In this document: positions 1 through 12,623 of the stretch, piece after piece
Position numbering within the stretch: position 1 is the first letter of the stretch
Layout: each line of letters starts with the position of its first letter
Assembly (NCBI RefSeq): GCF_029227915.1
Contig: NC_079878.1
Span: forward strand, 33,879,501-33,943,500
Origin: Hydractinia symbiolongicarpus
Lineage: Eukaryota > Cnidaria > Hydrozoa > Anthoathecata > Hydractiniidae
Direction: 5' to 3'
DNA: 64,000 nucleotides
Notes under the pieces: generated by a model
Databases searched by the model: none
The model's input: only the letters and a program-made list of their open reading frames with translations
Told to the model about the DNA's origin: nothing
Made by a program: the position numbers and the translations under genes

Positions 1-1391
1 TCATTCGTTTTATTTTTAAAAGTGATGCAACCTAGTACTATGAGAAAAATATCGCTAAATACATGTTGGTACGAATATGTGACCCAACCGGGGTAACTCA
101 AACGGACTGACTACGTTAGAAAGTCAATGAAATGTAGTTTTTGAAACTGTCGCTATTTTTTAGCGCGCAATAACGGCTAGGATTGGTCCCACAGTAAAAA
201 ATGACTTATTAATCAAAATTTTTTTAAATAAAGCGCTACCACAGCGCCCAGTGTAATCGCTGAGTTCCGGCAATCACGTCAAATTAAGAAAAATGTTTTT
301 TCTTGGAGTCCAATTGTCTCATTTATCACATTTATCAGGTCACAGTCCAAAGTTAGTTCAATTAAGTCCCACAGTCAATAGTTTCATTGTTTAAAAGGTA
401 CAACCTAGTAATCTCAGAAAAATATCGCAAAATATATCTCGGTACGAATATGTGACCCAACCGTTGTAACTCAAACGGACTGACACCGTTAGAAAGTCAA
501 TGAAATGCAGTTTTTGAAACTGTCGCTATTTCTTCAGCGCGCGATAACGGCTAGGATTGGTCCCACAGCAAAAAATGACTTATAAATCTAAATTTTTAAA
601 TGAAGCGCTACCACAGCGCCCAGTGTAATCCCTGAGTTCCGGCAATCATGTCAAATAAAGAAGAATGTTATTTCTTGGAGTCCAATTTTCTCATTTATCA
701 CATTTATCAGGTCACAGTCCAAGGTTAGTTCATTTAAGTCCCACAGTCAATCGCTTCACTGTAAAAAGCGATGCAACCTAGTGATATCAGGTAAATATCG
801 CAAAATACATGTTGGTACGAATATGTGACCCAACCGTTGTAACTCAAACGGACTGACTACGTTAGAAAGTCAATGAAATTTAGTTTTTGAAACTGTCGCT
901 ATTTCTTTAGCGCGCAATAACGGCTAGGATTAGTCCCACAGTAAAAAATGACTTATTATTCTAAATTTTTAAATAAAGCGCTACCACAGCGCCCAGTGTA
1001 ATCGCTGAGTTCCGGCAATCACGTCAAATTAAGAAAAATGTTATTTCTTGGATTCCAATTGTCTCTTTTATCACATTAATCAGGTCACAGTCCAAAGTTA
1101 GTTCAATTAAGTCCTACAGTCAATCATTTTATTTTTAAAAGTGATGCAACCTAGTAATATGAAAAAATTATCGCTAAATACATGTTGGTACGAATATGTG
1201 ACCCAACCGTTGTAACTCAAACGGACTGACGCCGTGAGAAAGTCAATGAAATGTAGTTTTTGAAACTGTCGCTATTTTTTCAGCGAGCGATAACGGCTAG
1301 GATTGGTCCCACAGTAAAAATTGACTGATATATCTAAATTTTTAAATGAAGCGCTAACACAGCGCCCAGTGTTATCCCTGAGTTCCGGCAA

Positions 1392-2136
1392 TCATGTCAA
1401 ATGAAGAAGAATGTTATTTCTTGGAGTCCAATTTTCTCATTTATCACATTTATCAGGTCACAGTCCAAAGTTAGTTCATTTAAGTCCCACAGTCAATCGT
1501 TTCACTGTTAAAAGCGATGCAACCTAGTAATATCAGATAAATACCGCTAAATACATGTTGTTACGAATATGTAACCTAACCGGTGTAACTCAAACGGACT
1601 GACACCGTTAGAAAGTCAATGAAATGTAGTTTTTGAAACTGTCGCTATTTCTTTAGCGCGCGATAACGGCTAGGATTGGCCCCACAGTAAATAATGACTT
1701 ATAAATCTGAATGTTTAAACAAAGCGCTACCACAGCGCCCAGTGTAATCGCTGAGTTCCGGCAATCACGTCAAATGAAGAAGAATGTTATTTCTTGGAGT
1801 CCAATTTTCTCATTTATCACATTTATCAGGTCACAGTCCAAAGTTAGTTCATTTAAGTCCCACAGTCAATCGTTTCACTGTTAAAAGCGATGCAACCTAG
1901 TAATATCAGATAAATATCGCTAAATACATGTTGTTACGAATATGTAACCTAACCGGTGTAACTCAAACGGACTGACACCGTTAGAAAGTCAATGAAATGT
2001 AGTTTTTGAAACTGTCGCTATTTCTTCAGCGCGCGATAACGGCTAGGATTGGTCCCACAGTAAATAATGACTTATAAATCTGAATGTTTAAACAAAGCGC
2101 TACCACAGCGCCCACTGTAATCGCTGAGTTTCGGCA
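1392..2136. repeat. Two adjacent near-identical monomers
   Basis: Monomers anchored at 1520 and 1893 share the rare combination 'agataaat', 'gttgttacgaatatgtaacc' and 'aatgtttaaacaaagc'. They differ at only a handful of positions, for example 'ataccgc' versus 'atatcgc' and 'ggcccca' versus 'ggtccca'. Elsewhere in the window most neighbouring monomers are clearly diverged, so this is a recent single-monomer duplication. Confidence 0.85.
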
Positions 2137-2638
2137 ATCTTGTCAAATTAAGAAGAATGTTATTTCTTGGAGTCCAATTTTCTCATTTATCACATTTATC
2201 AGGTCACAGTCCAAAGTTAGTTCAATTAAGTCCCACAGTGAATCGTTTCACTGTTAAAAGCGATGCAACCTAGTAATATCAGGCAAATATCGCTACCCAC
2301 ATGTTGGTACGAATATGTGTCCCAAACGTTGTAACTCAAACGGACTGACACCGTTAGAAAGTCAATGAATTGTAGTTTTTGAAACTGTCGCTATATCTTC
2401 AGCGGGCGATAACGGATAGGATTGGTCCCACAGTAAAGAATGATTTATTTATCTAAATTTTTAAATAAAGCGCTACCACAGCGCCCAGTGTAATCGCTGA
2501 GTTCCGGCAATCACGTCAAATTAAGAAGAATGTTATTTCTTGGAGTCCAATTTTCTCATTTATCACATTTATAAGGTCACAGTCCAAGGTTAGTTCATTT
2601 AAGTCCCACAGTCAATCGTTTCACTGTTAAAAGCGATG

Positions 2639-2977
2639 CAACCTAGTGATATAAGGTAAATGTCGCAAAATACATGTTGGTACGAATATGTGACCCAACC
2701 ATTGCAACTCAAACGGACTGACACCGTTAGAAAGTCAATAAAATGTAGTTTTTGAAACTGTGGCTATTTCTTCAGCGCGCGATAACGGATAAGATTGGTC
2801 CCACAGTAAAAAATGACTTATTTATCTAAATTTTTGAATGAAGCGCAACCACAGCGCCCACTGTAATCGCTGAGTTCCGGCAATCTTGTCAAATAAAGAA
2901 GAATGTTATTTCTTGGAGTGCAATTTTCTCATTTATCACATTTATCAGGTCAATCGTTTAATTGTTAAAAGCGATGC
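2639..2977. repeat. Satellite monomer with 35-bp internal deletion
   Basis: Anchor spacing falls from 373 to 338 here. The sequence reads 'atcaggtcaatcg' at about 2944-2956, where other monomers have 35 more bases between two 'gtca' tetranucleotides ('caggtca' and 'cacagtca'). The deletion is flanked by short direct repeats, which suggests slippage or microhomology-mediated loss. Confidence 0.9.
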
Positions 2978-5799
2978 AACCTAGTAATATCAGAAAAATA
3001 TCGCTAAATACATGTTGGTACGAATATGTGACACAACCGTTTTAACTCAAACGGATTGAGAACGTTAGAAAGTCAATGAAATGTAGTTTTGGAAACTGTC
3101 GCTATTTCTTCAGCGCGCGATAACGGCTAGGATTGGTCCCACAGCAAAAAATGACTTATAAATCTAAATTTTTAAATGAAGCGCTACCACAGCGCCCAGT
3201 GTAATCCCTGAGTTCCGGCAATCATGTCAAATAAAGAAGAATGTTATTTCTTGGAGTCCAATTTTCTCATTTATCACATTTATCAGGTCACAGTCCAAGG
3301 TTAGTTCATTTAAGTCCCACAGTCAATCGTTTCACTGTTAAAAGCGATGCAACCTAGTGATATCAGGTAAATATCGCAAAATACATGTTGGTACGAATAT
3401 GTGACCCAACCGTTGTAACTCAAACGGACTGACTACGTTAGAAAGTGAATGAAATTTAGTTTTTGAAACTATCGCTATTTCTTTAGCGCGCAATAACGGC
3501 TAGGATTAATCCCACAGTAAAAAATGACTTATTATTCTAAATTTTTAAATAAAGCGCTACCACAGCGACCAGTGTAATCGCTGAGTTCCGGCAATCACGT
3601 CAAATTAAGAAAAATGTTATTTCTTGGAGTCCAATTGTCTCATTTATCACATTAATCAGGTCACAGTCCAAAGTTAGTTCAATTAAGTCCTACACTCAAT
3701 CATTTTATTTTTAAAAGTGATGCAACCTAGTAATATGAGAAAATTATCGCTAAATACATGTTGGTACGAATATGTGACCCAACCCGTGTAACTCAAACGG
3801 ACTGACTACGTTAGAAAGTCAATGAAATGTAGTTTTTGAAACTGTCGCTATTTCTTTAGCGCGCAATAACGGCTAGGATTAGTCCCACAGTAAAAAATGA
3901 CTTATTATTCTAAATTTTTAAATAAAGCGCTACCACAGCGCCCAGTGTAATCGCTGAGTTCCAGCAATCACGTCAAATTAAGAAAAATGTTATTTCTTGG
4001 AGTCCAATTGTCTCATTTATCACATTTATCAGGTCACAGTCTAAAGTTAGTTCAATTAAGTCCCACAGTCAATCATTTTATTTTTAAAAGTGATGCAACC
4101 TAGTAATATGAGAAAATTATCGCTAAATACATGTTGGTACGAATATGTGACCCAACCGGTGTAACTCAAACGGACTGACTACGTTAGAAAGTCAATGAAA
4201 TGTAGTTTTTGAAACTGTCGCTATTTCTTTAGCGCGCAATAACGGCTAGGATTAGTCCCACAGTAAAAAATGACTTATTATTCTAAATTTTTAAATAAAG
4301 CGCTACCACAGCGCCCAGTGTAATCGCTGAGTTCCGGCAATCACGTCAAATTAAGAAAAATGTTATTTCTTGGAGTCCAATTGTCTCATTTATCACATTT
4401 ATCAGGTCACAGTCCAAAGTTAGTTCAATTAAGTCCCACAGTCAATAGTTTCATTGTTTAAAAGGTACAACCTAGTAATCTCAGAAAAATATCGCAAAAT
4501 ATATCTCGGTACGAATATGTGACCCAACCGTTGTAACTCAAACGGACTGACACAGTGAGAAAGTCAATGAAATGTAGTTTTTGAAACTGTCGCTATTTGT
4601 TCAGCGAGCAATAACGGCTAGGATTGGTCCCACAGTAAAAAATGACTGATAAATCTAAATATTTAAATGAAGCGCTAACACAGCGCCCAGTGTTATCCCT
4701 GAGTTCCGGCAATCATGTCAAATGAAGAAGAATGTTATTTCTTGGAGTCCAATTTTCTCATTTATCACATTTATCAGGTCACAGTCCAAAGTTAGTTCAT
4801 TTAAGTCCCACAGTCAATCGTTTCACTGTTAAAAGCGATGCAACCTAGTAATATCAGATAAATATCGCTAAATACATGTTGTTACGAATATGTAACCTAA
4901 CCGGTGTAACTCAAACGGACTGACACCGTTAGAAAGTCAATGAAATGTAATTTATGAAACTGTCGCTATTTCTTCAGCGCGCGATAACGGCTAGGATTGG
5001 TCCCACAGTAAATAATGACTTATAAATCTGAATGTTTAAACAAAGCGCTACCACAGCGCCCACTGTAATCGCTGAGTTCCGGCAATCTTGTCAAATAAAG
5101 AAGAATGTTAATTCTTGGAGTCCAATTTTCTCATTTATCACATTTATCAGGTCACAGTCCAAGGTTAGTTCATTTAAGTCCCACAGTCAATCGTTTCACT
5201 GTTAAAAGCGATGCAACCTAGTGATATCAGGTAAATATCGCAAAATACATGTTGGTAGAAATATGTGACCCAACCGTTGTAACTCAAACGGACTGACTAC
5301 GTTAGAAAGTCAATGAAATTTAGTTTTTGAAACTGTCGCTATTTCTTTAGCGCGCAATAACGGCTAGGATTAATCCCACAGTAAAAAATGACTTATTATT
5401 CTAAATTTTTAAATAAAGCGCTACCACAGCGCCCAGTGTAATCGCTGAGTTCCGGCAATCACGTCAAATTAAGAAAAATGTTATTTCTTGGAGTCCAATT
5501 GTCTCATTTATCACAATAATCAGGTCACAGTCCAAAGTTAGTTCAATTAAGTCCTACACTCAATCATTTTATTTTTAAAAGTGATGCAACCTAGTAATAT
5601 GAGAAAATTATCGCTAAATACATGCTGGTACGAATATGTGACCCAACCCGTGTAACTCAAATGGACTGACTACGTTAGAAAGTCAATGAAATGTAGTTTT
5701 TGAAACTGTCGCTATTTCTTTAGCGCGCAATAACGGCTAGGATTAGTCCCACAGTAAAAAATGACTTATTATTCTAAATTTTTAAATAAAGCGTTACCA

Positions 5800-8700
5800 C
5801 AGCGCCCAGTGTAATCGCTGAGTTCCAGCAATCACGTCAAATTAAGAAAAATGTTATTTCTTGGAGTCCAATTGTCTCATTTATCACATTTATCAGGTCA
5901 CAGTCCAAAGTTAGTTCAATTAAGTCCCACAGTCAATCATTTTATTTTTAAAAGTGATGCAACCTAGTAATATGAGAAAATTATCGCTAAATACATGTTG
6001 GTACGAATATGTGACCCAACCGGTGTAACTCAAACGGACTGACTACGTTAGAAAGTCAATGAAATGTAATTTTTGAATCTGTCGCTATTTCTTTAGCGCG
6101 CAATAACGGCTAGGTTTGGTCCCACAGTAAAAATTGACTTATTATTCTAAATTTTTAAATAAAGCGCTACCACAGCGCCCAGTGTAATCGCTGAGTTCCG
6201 GCAATCACGTCAAATTAAGAAAAATGTTATTTCTTGGAGTCCAATTGTCTCATTTATCACAATTATCAGGTCACAGTCCAAAGTTAGTTTAATTAAGTCC
6301 CACAGTCAATAGTTTCATTGTTTAAAAGGTACAACCTAGTAATCTCAGAAAAATATCGCAAAATATATCTCGGTACGAATATGTGACCCAACCGTTGTAA
6401 CTCAAACGGACTGACACAGTGAGAAAGTCAATGAAATGTAGTTTTTGAAACTGTCGCTATTTGTTCAGCGAGCAATAACGTTTAGGATTGGTCCCACAGT
6501 AAAGAATGACTTACTTATTTATATTTTTAAATGAAGCGCTACCACAGCGCCTAGTGTAATCGCTGAGTTCCGGCAATCACGTCAAATTAAGAAAAATGTT
6601 ATTTCTTGGAGTCTAATTGTCTCATTTATCACATTTATTAGGTCACAGTCCAAAGTTAGTTCAATTAAGTCCTACAGTCAATCGTTTTATTTTTAAAAGT
6701 GATGCAACCTAGTAATATCAGAAAAATATCGCTAAATACATGTTGGTACGAATATGTGACCAAACCGTTGTACCTTAAACGGACTGACACTGTTGAAAGT
6801 CAATGAAATGTAGTTTTTGAAACTGCCGCTATTTCTTCAGCGCCTGATAACGGATAGGATTGGTCCCAGAGTAAAGAATGATTTATTTATCTAAATTTTT
6901 ATATGAAGCGCTATCACAGTGCCCAGTGTAATCGGTGAGTTCCGGCAATCACGTCAAATTAAAAATAATGTTATTTCTTGGAGTTCATTTCTCTCATTTA
7001 TAACATTTATCAGGTCACAGTCCAAAGTTAGTTCAATTAAGTCCCACAGTCAATCGTTTCATTTTTAAAGCGATGCAACCTAGTAATATCAGAAAAATAT
7101 CGCTAAATACATCTTGGTACGAATATGTGACACAACCGTTTTAACTCAAACGAATTGAGACCGTTAGAAAGTCAATGAAATGTAGTTTTGGAAACTGTCG
7201 CTATTTCTTCAGCGCGCGATAACGCATAGGATTGGTCTTACAGTTAAAAATGACTTATTTATCAAAATCTTTAAATGAAGCGCTACCACAGCGCCCAGTG
7301 TAATCCCTGAGGTCCGGCAATCATGTCAAATTAAGAAGAATATTATTTCTTGGAGTCCAATTTTCTCATTTATCACATTTATCAGGTCACAGTCCAAAGT
7401 TAGTTCAATTAAGTCCCACAGTCAATCGTTTCACTGTTAACAGCGATGCAACCTAGTAACATGAGAAAAATATCGCTAAATACATGTTGGTACGAATATG
7501 TGACCCAACCGGTGTAACTCAAACGGACTGACACCGTTAGAAAGTCAATGAAATGTAGTTTTTGAAACTGTCGCTATTTCTTCAGCGCGCGATAACGGCT
7601 AGGTTTGGTCCCACAGCAAAGAATGACTTATAAATCTAAATTTTTAAATGAAGCGCTACCACAGCGCCCAGTGTAATCCCTGAGTTCCGGCAATCATGTC
7701 AAAAAAAGAAGAATGTTATTTCTTGGAGTCCAATTTTCTCATTTATCACATTTATCAAGTCACAGTCCAAAGTTAGTTCATTTAAGTCCCACAGTCAATC
7801 GTTTCACTCTTAAAAGCGATGCAACCTAGTAATCTCAGGAAAATATCGCTAAATACATGTTGGTACCAATATGTGACACAACCGTTGTAACTCAAACGGA
7901 CTGACTACGTTAGAAATTCAATGAAATGTAGTTTTTTAAACTGTCGCTATTTCTTTAGCGCGCAATAACGGCTAGAATTGGTCCCACAGTAAAAACTGAC
8001 TTATTAATCTAAATTTTTAAATAAAGCGCTACCACAGCGCCCGGTGTAATCGCTGAGTTCCGGCAATCACGTCAAATTAAAAAGAATGTTATTTCTTGGA
8101 CTCCAATTCTCTCATTTATAACATTTATCAGGTCACAGTCCAAAGTTAGTTCAATTAAGTCTTACAGTCAATCGTTTTATTTTTAAAAGTGATGCAACCT
8201 AGTAATATCAGAAAAATATCGCTAAATACATGTTGGTACGAATATGTGACCAAACCGTTGTACCTTAAACGGACTGACACTGTTGAAAGTCAATGAAATG
8301 TAGTTTTTGAAACTGCCGCTATTTCTTCAGCGCCTGATAACGGATAGGATTGGTCCCAGAGTAAAGAATGATTTATTTATCTAAATTTTTATATGAAGCG
8401 CTATCACAGTGCCCAGTGTAATCGGTGAGTTCCGGCAATCACGTCAAATTAAAAAGAATGTTATTTCTTGGAGTTCAATTCTCTCATTTATAACATTTAT
8501 CAGGTCACAGTCCAAAGTTAGTTCAATTAAGTCCCACTGTCAATCGTTTCATTGTTAAAAGCGATGCAACCTAGTAATATCAGAAAAATATCGCTAAATT
8601 CATGTTGGTGCGAATATGTGACACAACTGTTCTAACTCAAACGGACTGAGACCGTTAGAAAGTCAATGAAATGTAGTTTTTGAAACTGCCGCTATTTCTT

Positions 8701-9940
8701 CAGCGCCTGATAACGGATAGGATTGGTCCCAGAGTAAAGAATGATTTATTTACCAAAATTTTTATATGAAGCGCCATCACAGTGCCCAGTGTAATCGGTG
8801 TGTTCCGGCAATCACGTCAAATTAAAAAGAATTTTATTTCTTGGAGTTCAATTCTCTCATTTATAACATTTATCAGGTCACAGTCCAAAGTTAGTTCAAT
8901 TAAGTCCCACAGTCAATCGTTTCATTGTTAAAAGCGATGCAACCTAGTAATATCAGAAAAATATCGCTAAATGCATGTTGGTACGAATATGTGACACAAC
9001 CGTTTTAACTCAAACGGACTGAGACCGTTAGAAAGTCAATGAAGTGTAGTTTTGAAAACTGTCGCTATATCTTCAGCGCGCGATAACGGATAGGATTGGT
9101 CCCACAGTTAAAAATGACTTATTTATCTAAATCTTTAAATGAGGCGCTACCACAGCGGCCAGTGTAATCCCTGAGGTCCGGCAATCATGTCAAATTAAGA
9201 AGAATATTATTTCTTGGAGTCCAATTTTCTCATTTATCACATTTATCAGGTCACAGTCCAAAGTTAGCTCAATTAAGTCCCACAGTCAATCGTTTCATTT
9301 TTAAAGCGATGCAACCTAGTAATATCAGAAAAATATCGCTAAATACATGTTGATACGAATAGGTGACCCAACCGGTGTAACTCAAACGGACTGAATAAGG
9401 GTTAGAAAGTCAATGAAATGTAGTTTTTGAAACTGTCGCTATTTTTTTAGCGCGCAATAACGGCTAGGATTGGTCCCACAGTAAAAAATGACTTATTAAT
9501 CAAAAATTTTAAATAAAGCGCTACCAAAGCTCCCAGTGTAATCCCTGAGTTCCGGCAATCACGTCAAATTAAGAAAAATGTTTTTTCTTGCAGTCCAATT
9601 GTCTCATTTATCACATTTATCAGGTCACAGTCCAAAGTTAGTCCAATTAAGTCCCACAGTCAATCGTTTCATTGTTAAAAGCGATGCAACCTAGTAATAT
9701 CAGAAAAATATCGCTAAATACATCTTGGTACGAATATGTGACACAACCGTTTTAACTCAAACGAATTGAGACCGTTAGAAAGTCAATGAAATGTAGTTTT
9801 GGAAACTGTCGCTATTTCTTCAGCGCGCGATAACGCATAGGATTGGTCTTACAGTTAAAAATGACTTATTTATCAAAATCTTTAAATGAAGCGCTACCAC
9901 AGCGCCCAGTGTAATCCCTGAGGTCCGGCAATCATGTCAA
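5800..9940. repeat. Dispersed 11-monomer duplication, copy 1
   Basis: Matches 24444-28584 at a constant offset of 18644, shown for example by 'taatttttgaatctg' and 'tcatttttaaagcgatg' (7070 versus 25714). Monomer order includes B C D E F G A B. Few differences are visible, such as 'cgaatagg' here versus 'cgaatatg' at about 27999. Confidence 0.83.
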
Positions 9941-12623
9941 ATTAAGAAAAATATTATTTCTTGGAGTCCAATTTTCTCATTTATCACATTTATCAGGTCA
10001 CAGTCCAAAGTTAGCTCAATTAAGTCCCACAGTCAATCGTTTCATTTTTAAAGCGATGCAACCTAGTAATATCAGAAAAATATCGCTAAATACATGTTGA
10101 TACGAATAGGTGACCCAACCGGTGTAACTCAAACGGACTGAATAAGGGTTAGAAAGTCAATGAAATGTAGTTTTTGAAACTGTCGCTATTTTTTTAGCGC
10201 GCAATAACGGCTAGGATTGGTCCCACAGTAAAAAATGACTTATTAATCAAAAATTTTAAATAAAGCGCTACCAAAGCTCCCAGTGTAATCCCTGAGTTCC
10301 GGCAATCACGTCAAATTAAGAAAAATGTTTTTTCTTGCAGTCCAATTGTCTCATTTATCACATTTATCAGGTCACAGTCCAAAGTTAGTCCAATTAAGTC
10401 CCACAGTCAATCGTTTCATTGTTAAAAGCGATGCAACCTAGTAATATCAGAAAAATATCGCTAAATACATCTTGGTACGAATATGTGACACAACCGTTTT
10501 AACTCAAACGAATTGAGACCGTTAGAAAGTCAATGAAATGTAGTTTTGGAAACTGTCGCTATTTCTTCAGCGCGCGATAACGCATAGGATTGGTCTTACA
10601 GTTAAAAATGACTTATTTATCAAAATCTTTAAATGAAGCGCTACCACAGCGCCCAGTGTAATCCCTGAGGTCCGGCAATCATGTCAAATTAAGAAAAATA
10701 TTATTTCTTGGAGTCCAATTTTCTCATTTATCACATTTATCAGGTCACAGTCCAAAGTTAGTTCAATTAAGTCCCACAGTCAATCGTTTCACTGTTAACA
10801 GCGATGCAACCTAGTAACATGAGAAAAATATCGCTAAATACATGTTGGTACGAATATGTGACCGAACCGGTGTAACTCAAACGGACTGACACCGTTAGAA
10901 AGTCAATGAAATGTAGTTTTTGAAACTGTCGCTATTTCTTCAGCGCGCGATAACGGCTAGGTTTGGTCCCACAGCAAAGAATGACTTATAAATCTAAATT
11001 TTTAAATGAAGCGCTACCACAGCGCCCAGTGTAATCCCTGAGTTCCGGCAATCATGTCAAAAAAAGAAGAATGTTATTTCTTGGAGTCCAATTTTCTCAT
11101 TTATCACATTTATCAAGTCACAGTCTAAAGTTAGTTCATTTAAGTCCCACAGTCAATCGTTTCACTCTTAAAAGCGATGCAACCTAGTAATCTCAGGAAA
11201 ATATCGCTAAATACATGTTGGTACCAATATGTGACACAACCGTTGTAACTCAAACGGACTGACTACGTTAGAAATTCAATGAAATGTAGTTTTTTAAACT
11301 GACGCTATTTCTTTAGCGCGCAATAACGGCTAGAATTGGTCCCACAGTAAAAACTGACTTATTAATCTAAATTTTTAAATAAAGCGCTACCACAGCGCCC
11401 GGTTTAATCGCTGAGTTCCGGCAATCACGTCAAATTAAAAAGAATGTTATTTCTTGGAGTCCAATTCTCTCATTTATAACATTTATCAGGTCACAGTCCA
11501 AAGTTAGTTCAATTAAGTCCTACAGTCAATCGTTTTATTTTTAAAAGTGATGCAACCTAGTAATATCAGAAAAATATCGCTAAATACATGTTGGTACGAA
11601 TATGTGACCAAACCTTTGTACCTTAAACGGACTGACACTGTTGAAAGTCAATGAAATGTAGTTTTTGAAACTGCCGCTATTTCTTCAGCGCCTGATAACG
11701 GATAGGATTGGTCCCAGAGTAAAGAATGATTTATTTATCTAAATTTTTATATGAAGCGCTATCACAGTGCCCAGTGTAATCGGTGAGTTCCGGCAATCAC
11801 GTCAAATTAAAAAGAATGTTATTTCTTTGAGTTCAATTCTCTCATTTATAACATTTATCAGGTCACAGTCCAAAGTTAGTTCAATTAAGTCCCACAGTCA
11901 ATCGTTTCATTGTTAAAAGCGATGCAACCTAGTAATATCAGAAAAATATCGCTAAATACATGTTGGTACGAATATGTGACACAACCGTTTTAATTCAAAC
12001 GGACTGAGACCGTTAGAAAGTCAATGAAATGTAGTTTTTGAAACTGCCGCTATTTCTTCAGCGCCTGATAACGGATAGGATTGGTCCCAGAGTGAAGAAT
12101 GATTTATTTATCTAAATTTTTATATGAAGCGCTATCACAATGCCCAGTGTAATCGGTGAGTTCCGGCAATCACGTCAAATTAAAAAGAATGTTATTTCTT
12201 GGAGTTCAATTCTCTCATTTATAACATTTATCAGGTCACAGTCCAAAGTTAGTTCAATTAAGTCTCACAGTCAATCGTTTCATTGTTAAAAGCGATGCAA
12301 CCTAGTAATATCAGAAAAATATCGCTAAATACATGTTGGTACGAATATGTGACACAACCGTTTTAACTCAAACGGACTGAGACCGTTAGAAAGTCAATGA
12401 AATGTAGTTTTGAAAACTGTCGCTATATCTTCAGCGCGCGATAACGGATAGGATTGGTCCCACAGTTAAAAATGACTTATTTATCTAAATATTTAAATGC
12501 GGCGCTACCACAGCGCCCAGTGTAATCCCTGAGGTCCGGCAATCATGTCAAATTAAGAAGAATATTATTTCTTGGAGTCCAATTCTCTCATTTATCACAT
12601 TTATCAGGTCACAGTCCAAAGTT
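9266..12623. repeat. 9-monomer higher-order repeat, copy 1 (3358 bp)
   Basis: The rare marker 'ctgaataaggg' occurs at 9391, 10138, 12749 and 13496, so the 3358-bp unit repeats at an offset of exactly 3358. Monomer order is A B A B C D E F G. A carries 'ataaggg'. B carries 'acatcttgg' and 'acgaattgag'. C carries 'gttaacagcg'. D carries 'cactcttaaaagcg'. E carries 'gtaccttaaacgg'. The A-B pair is itself duplicated at 747 bp. The ends are approximate, because tandem-copy boundaries are only defined where flanks diverge. Confidence 0.88.

Noticed and set aside
801-830. CENP-B box
   Set aside because: The reverse strand of 'gttggtacgaatatg' gives TTCG-N4-A, but the essential CGGG half is absent (ATGT instead).
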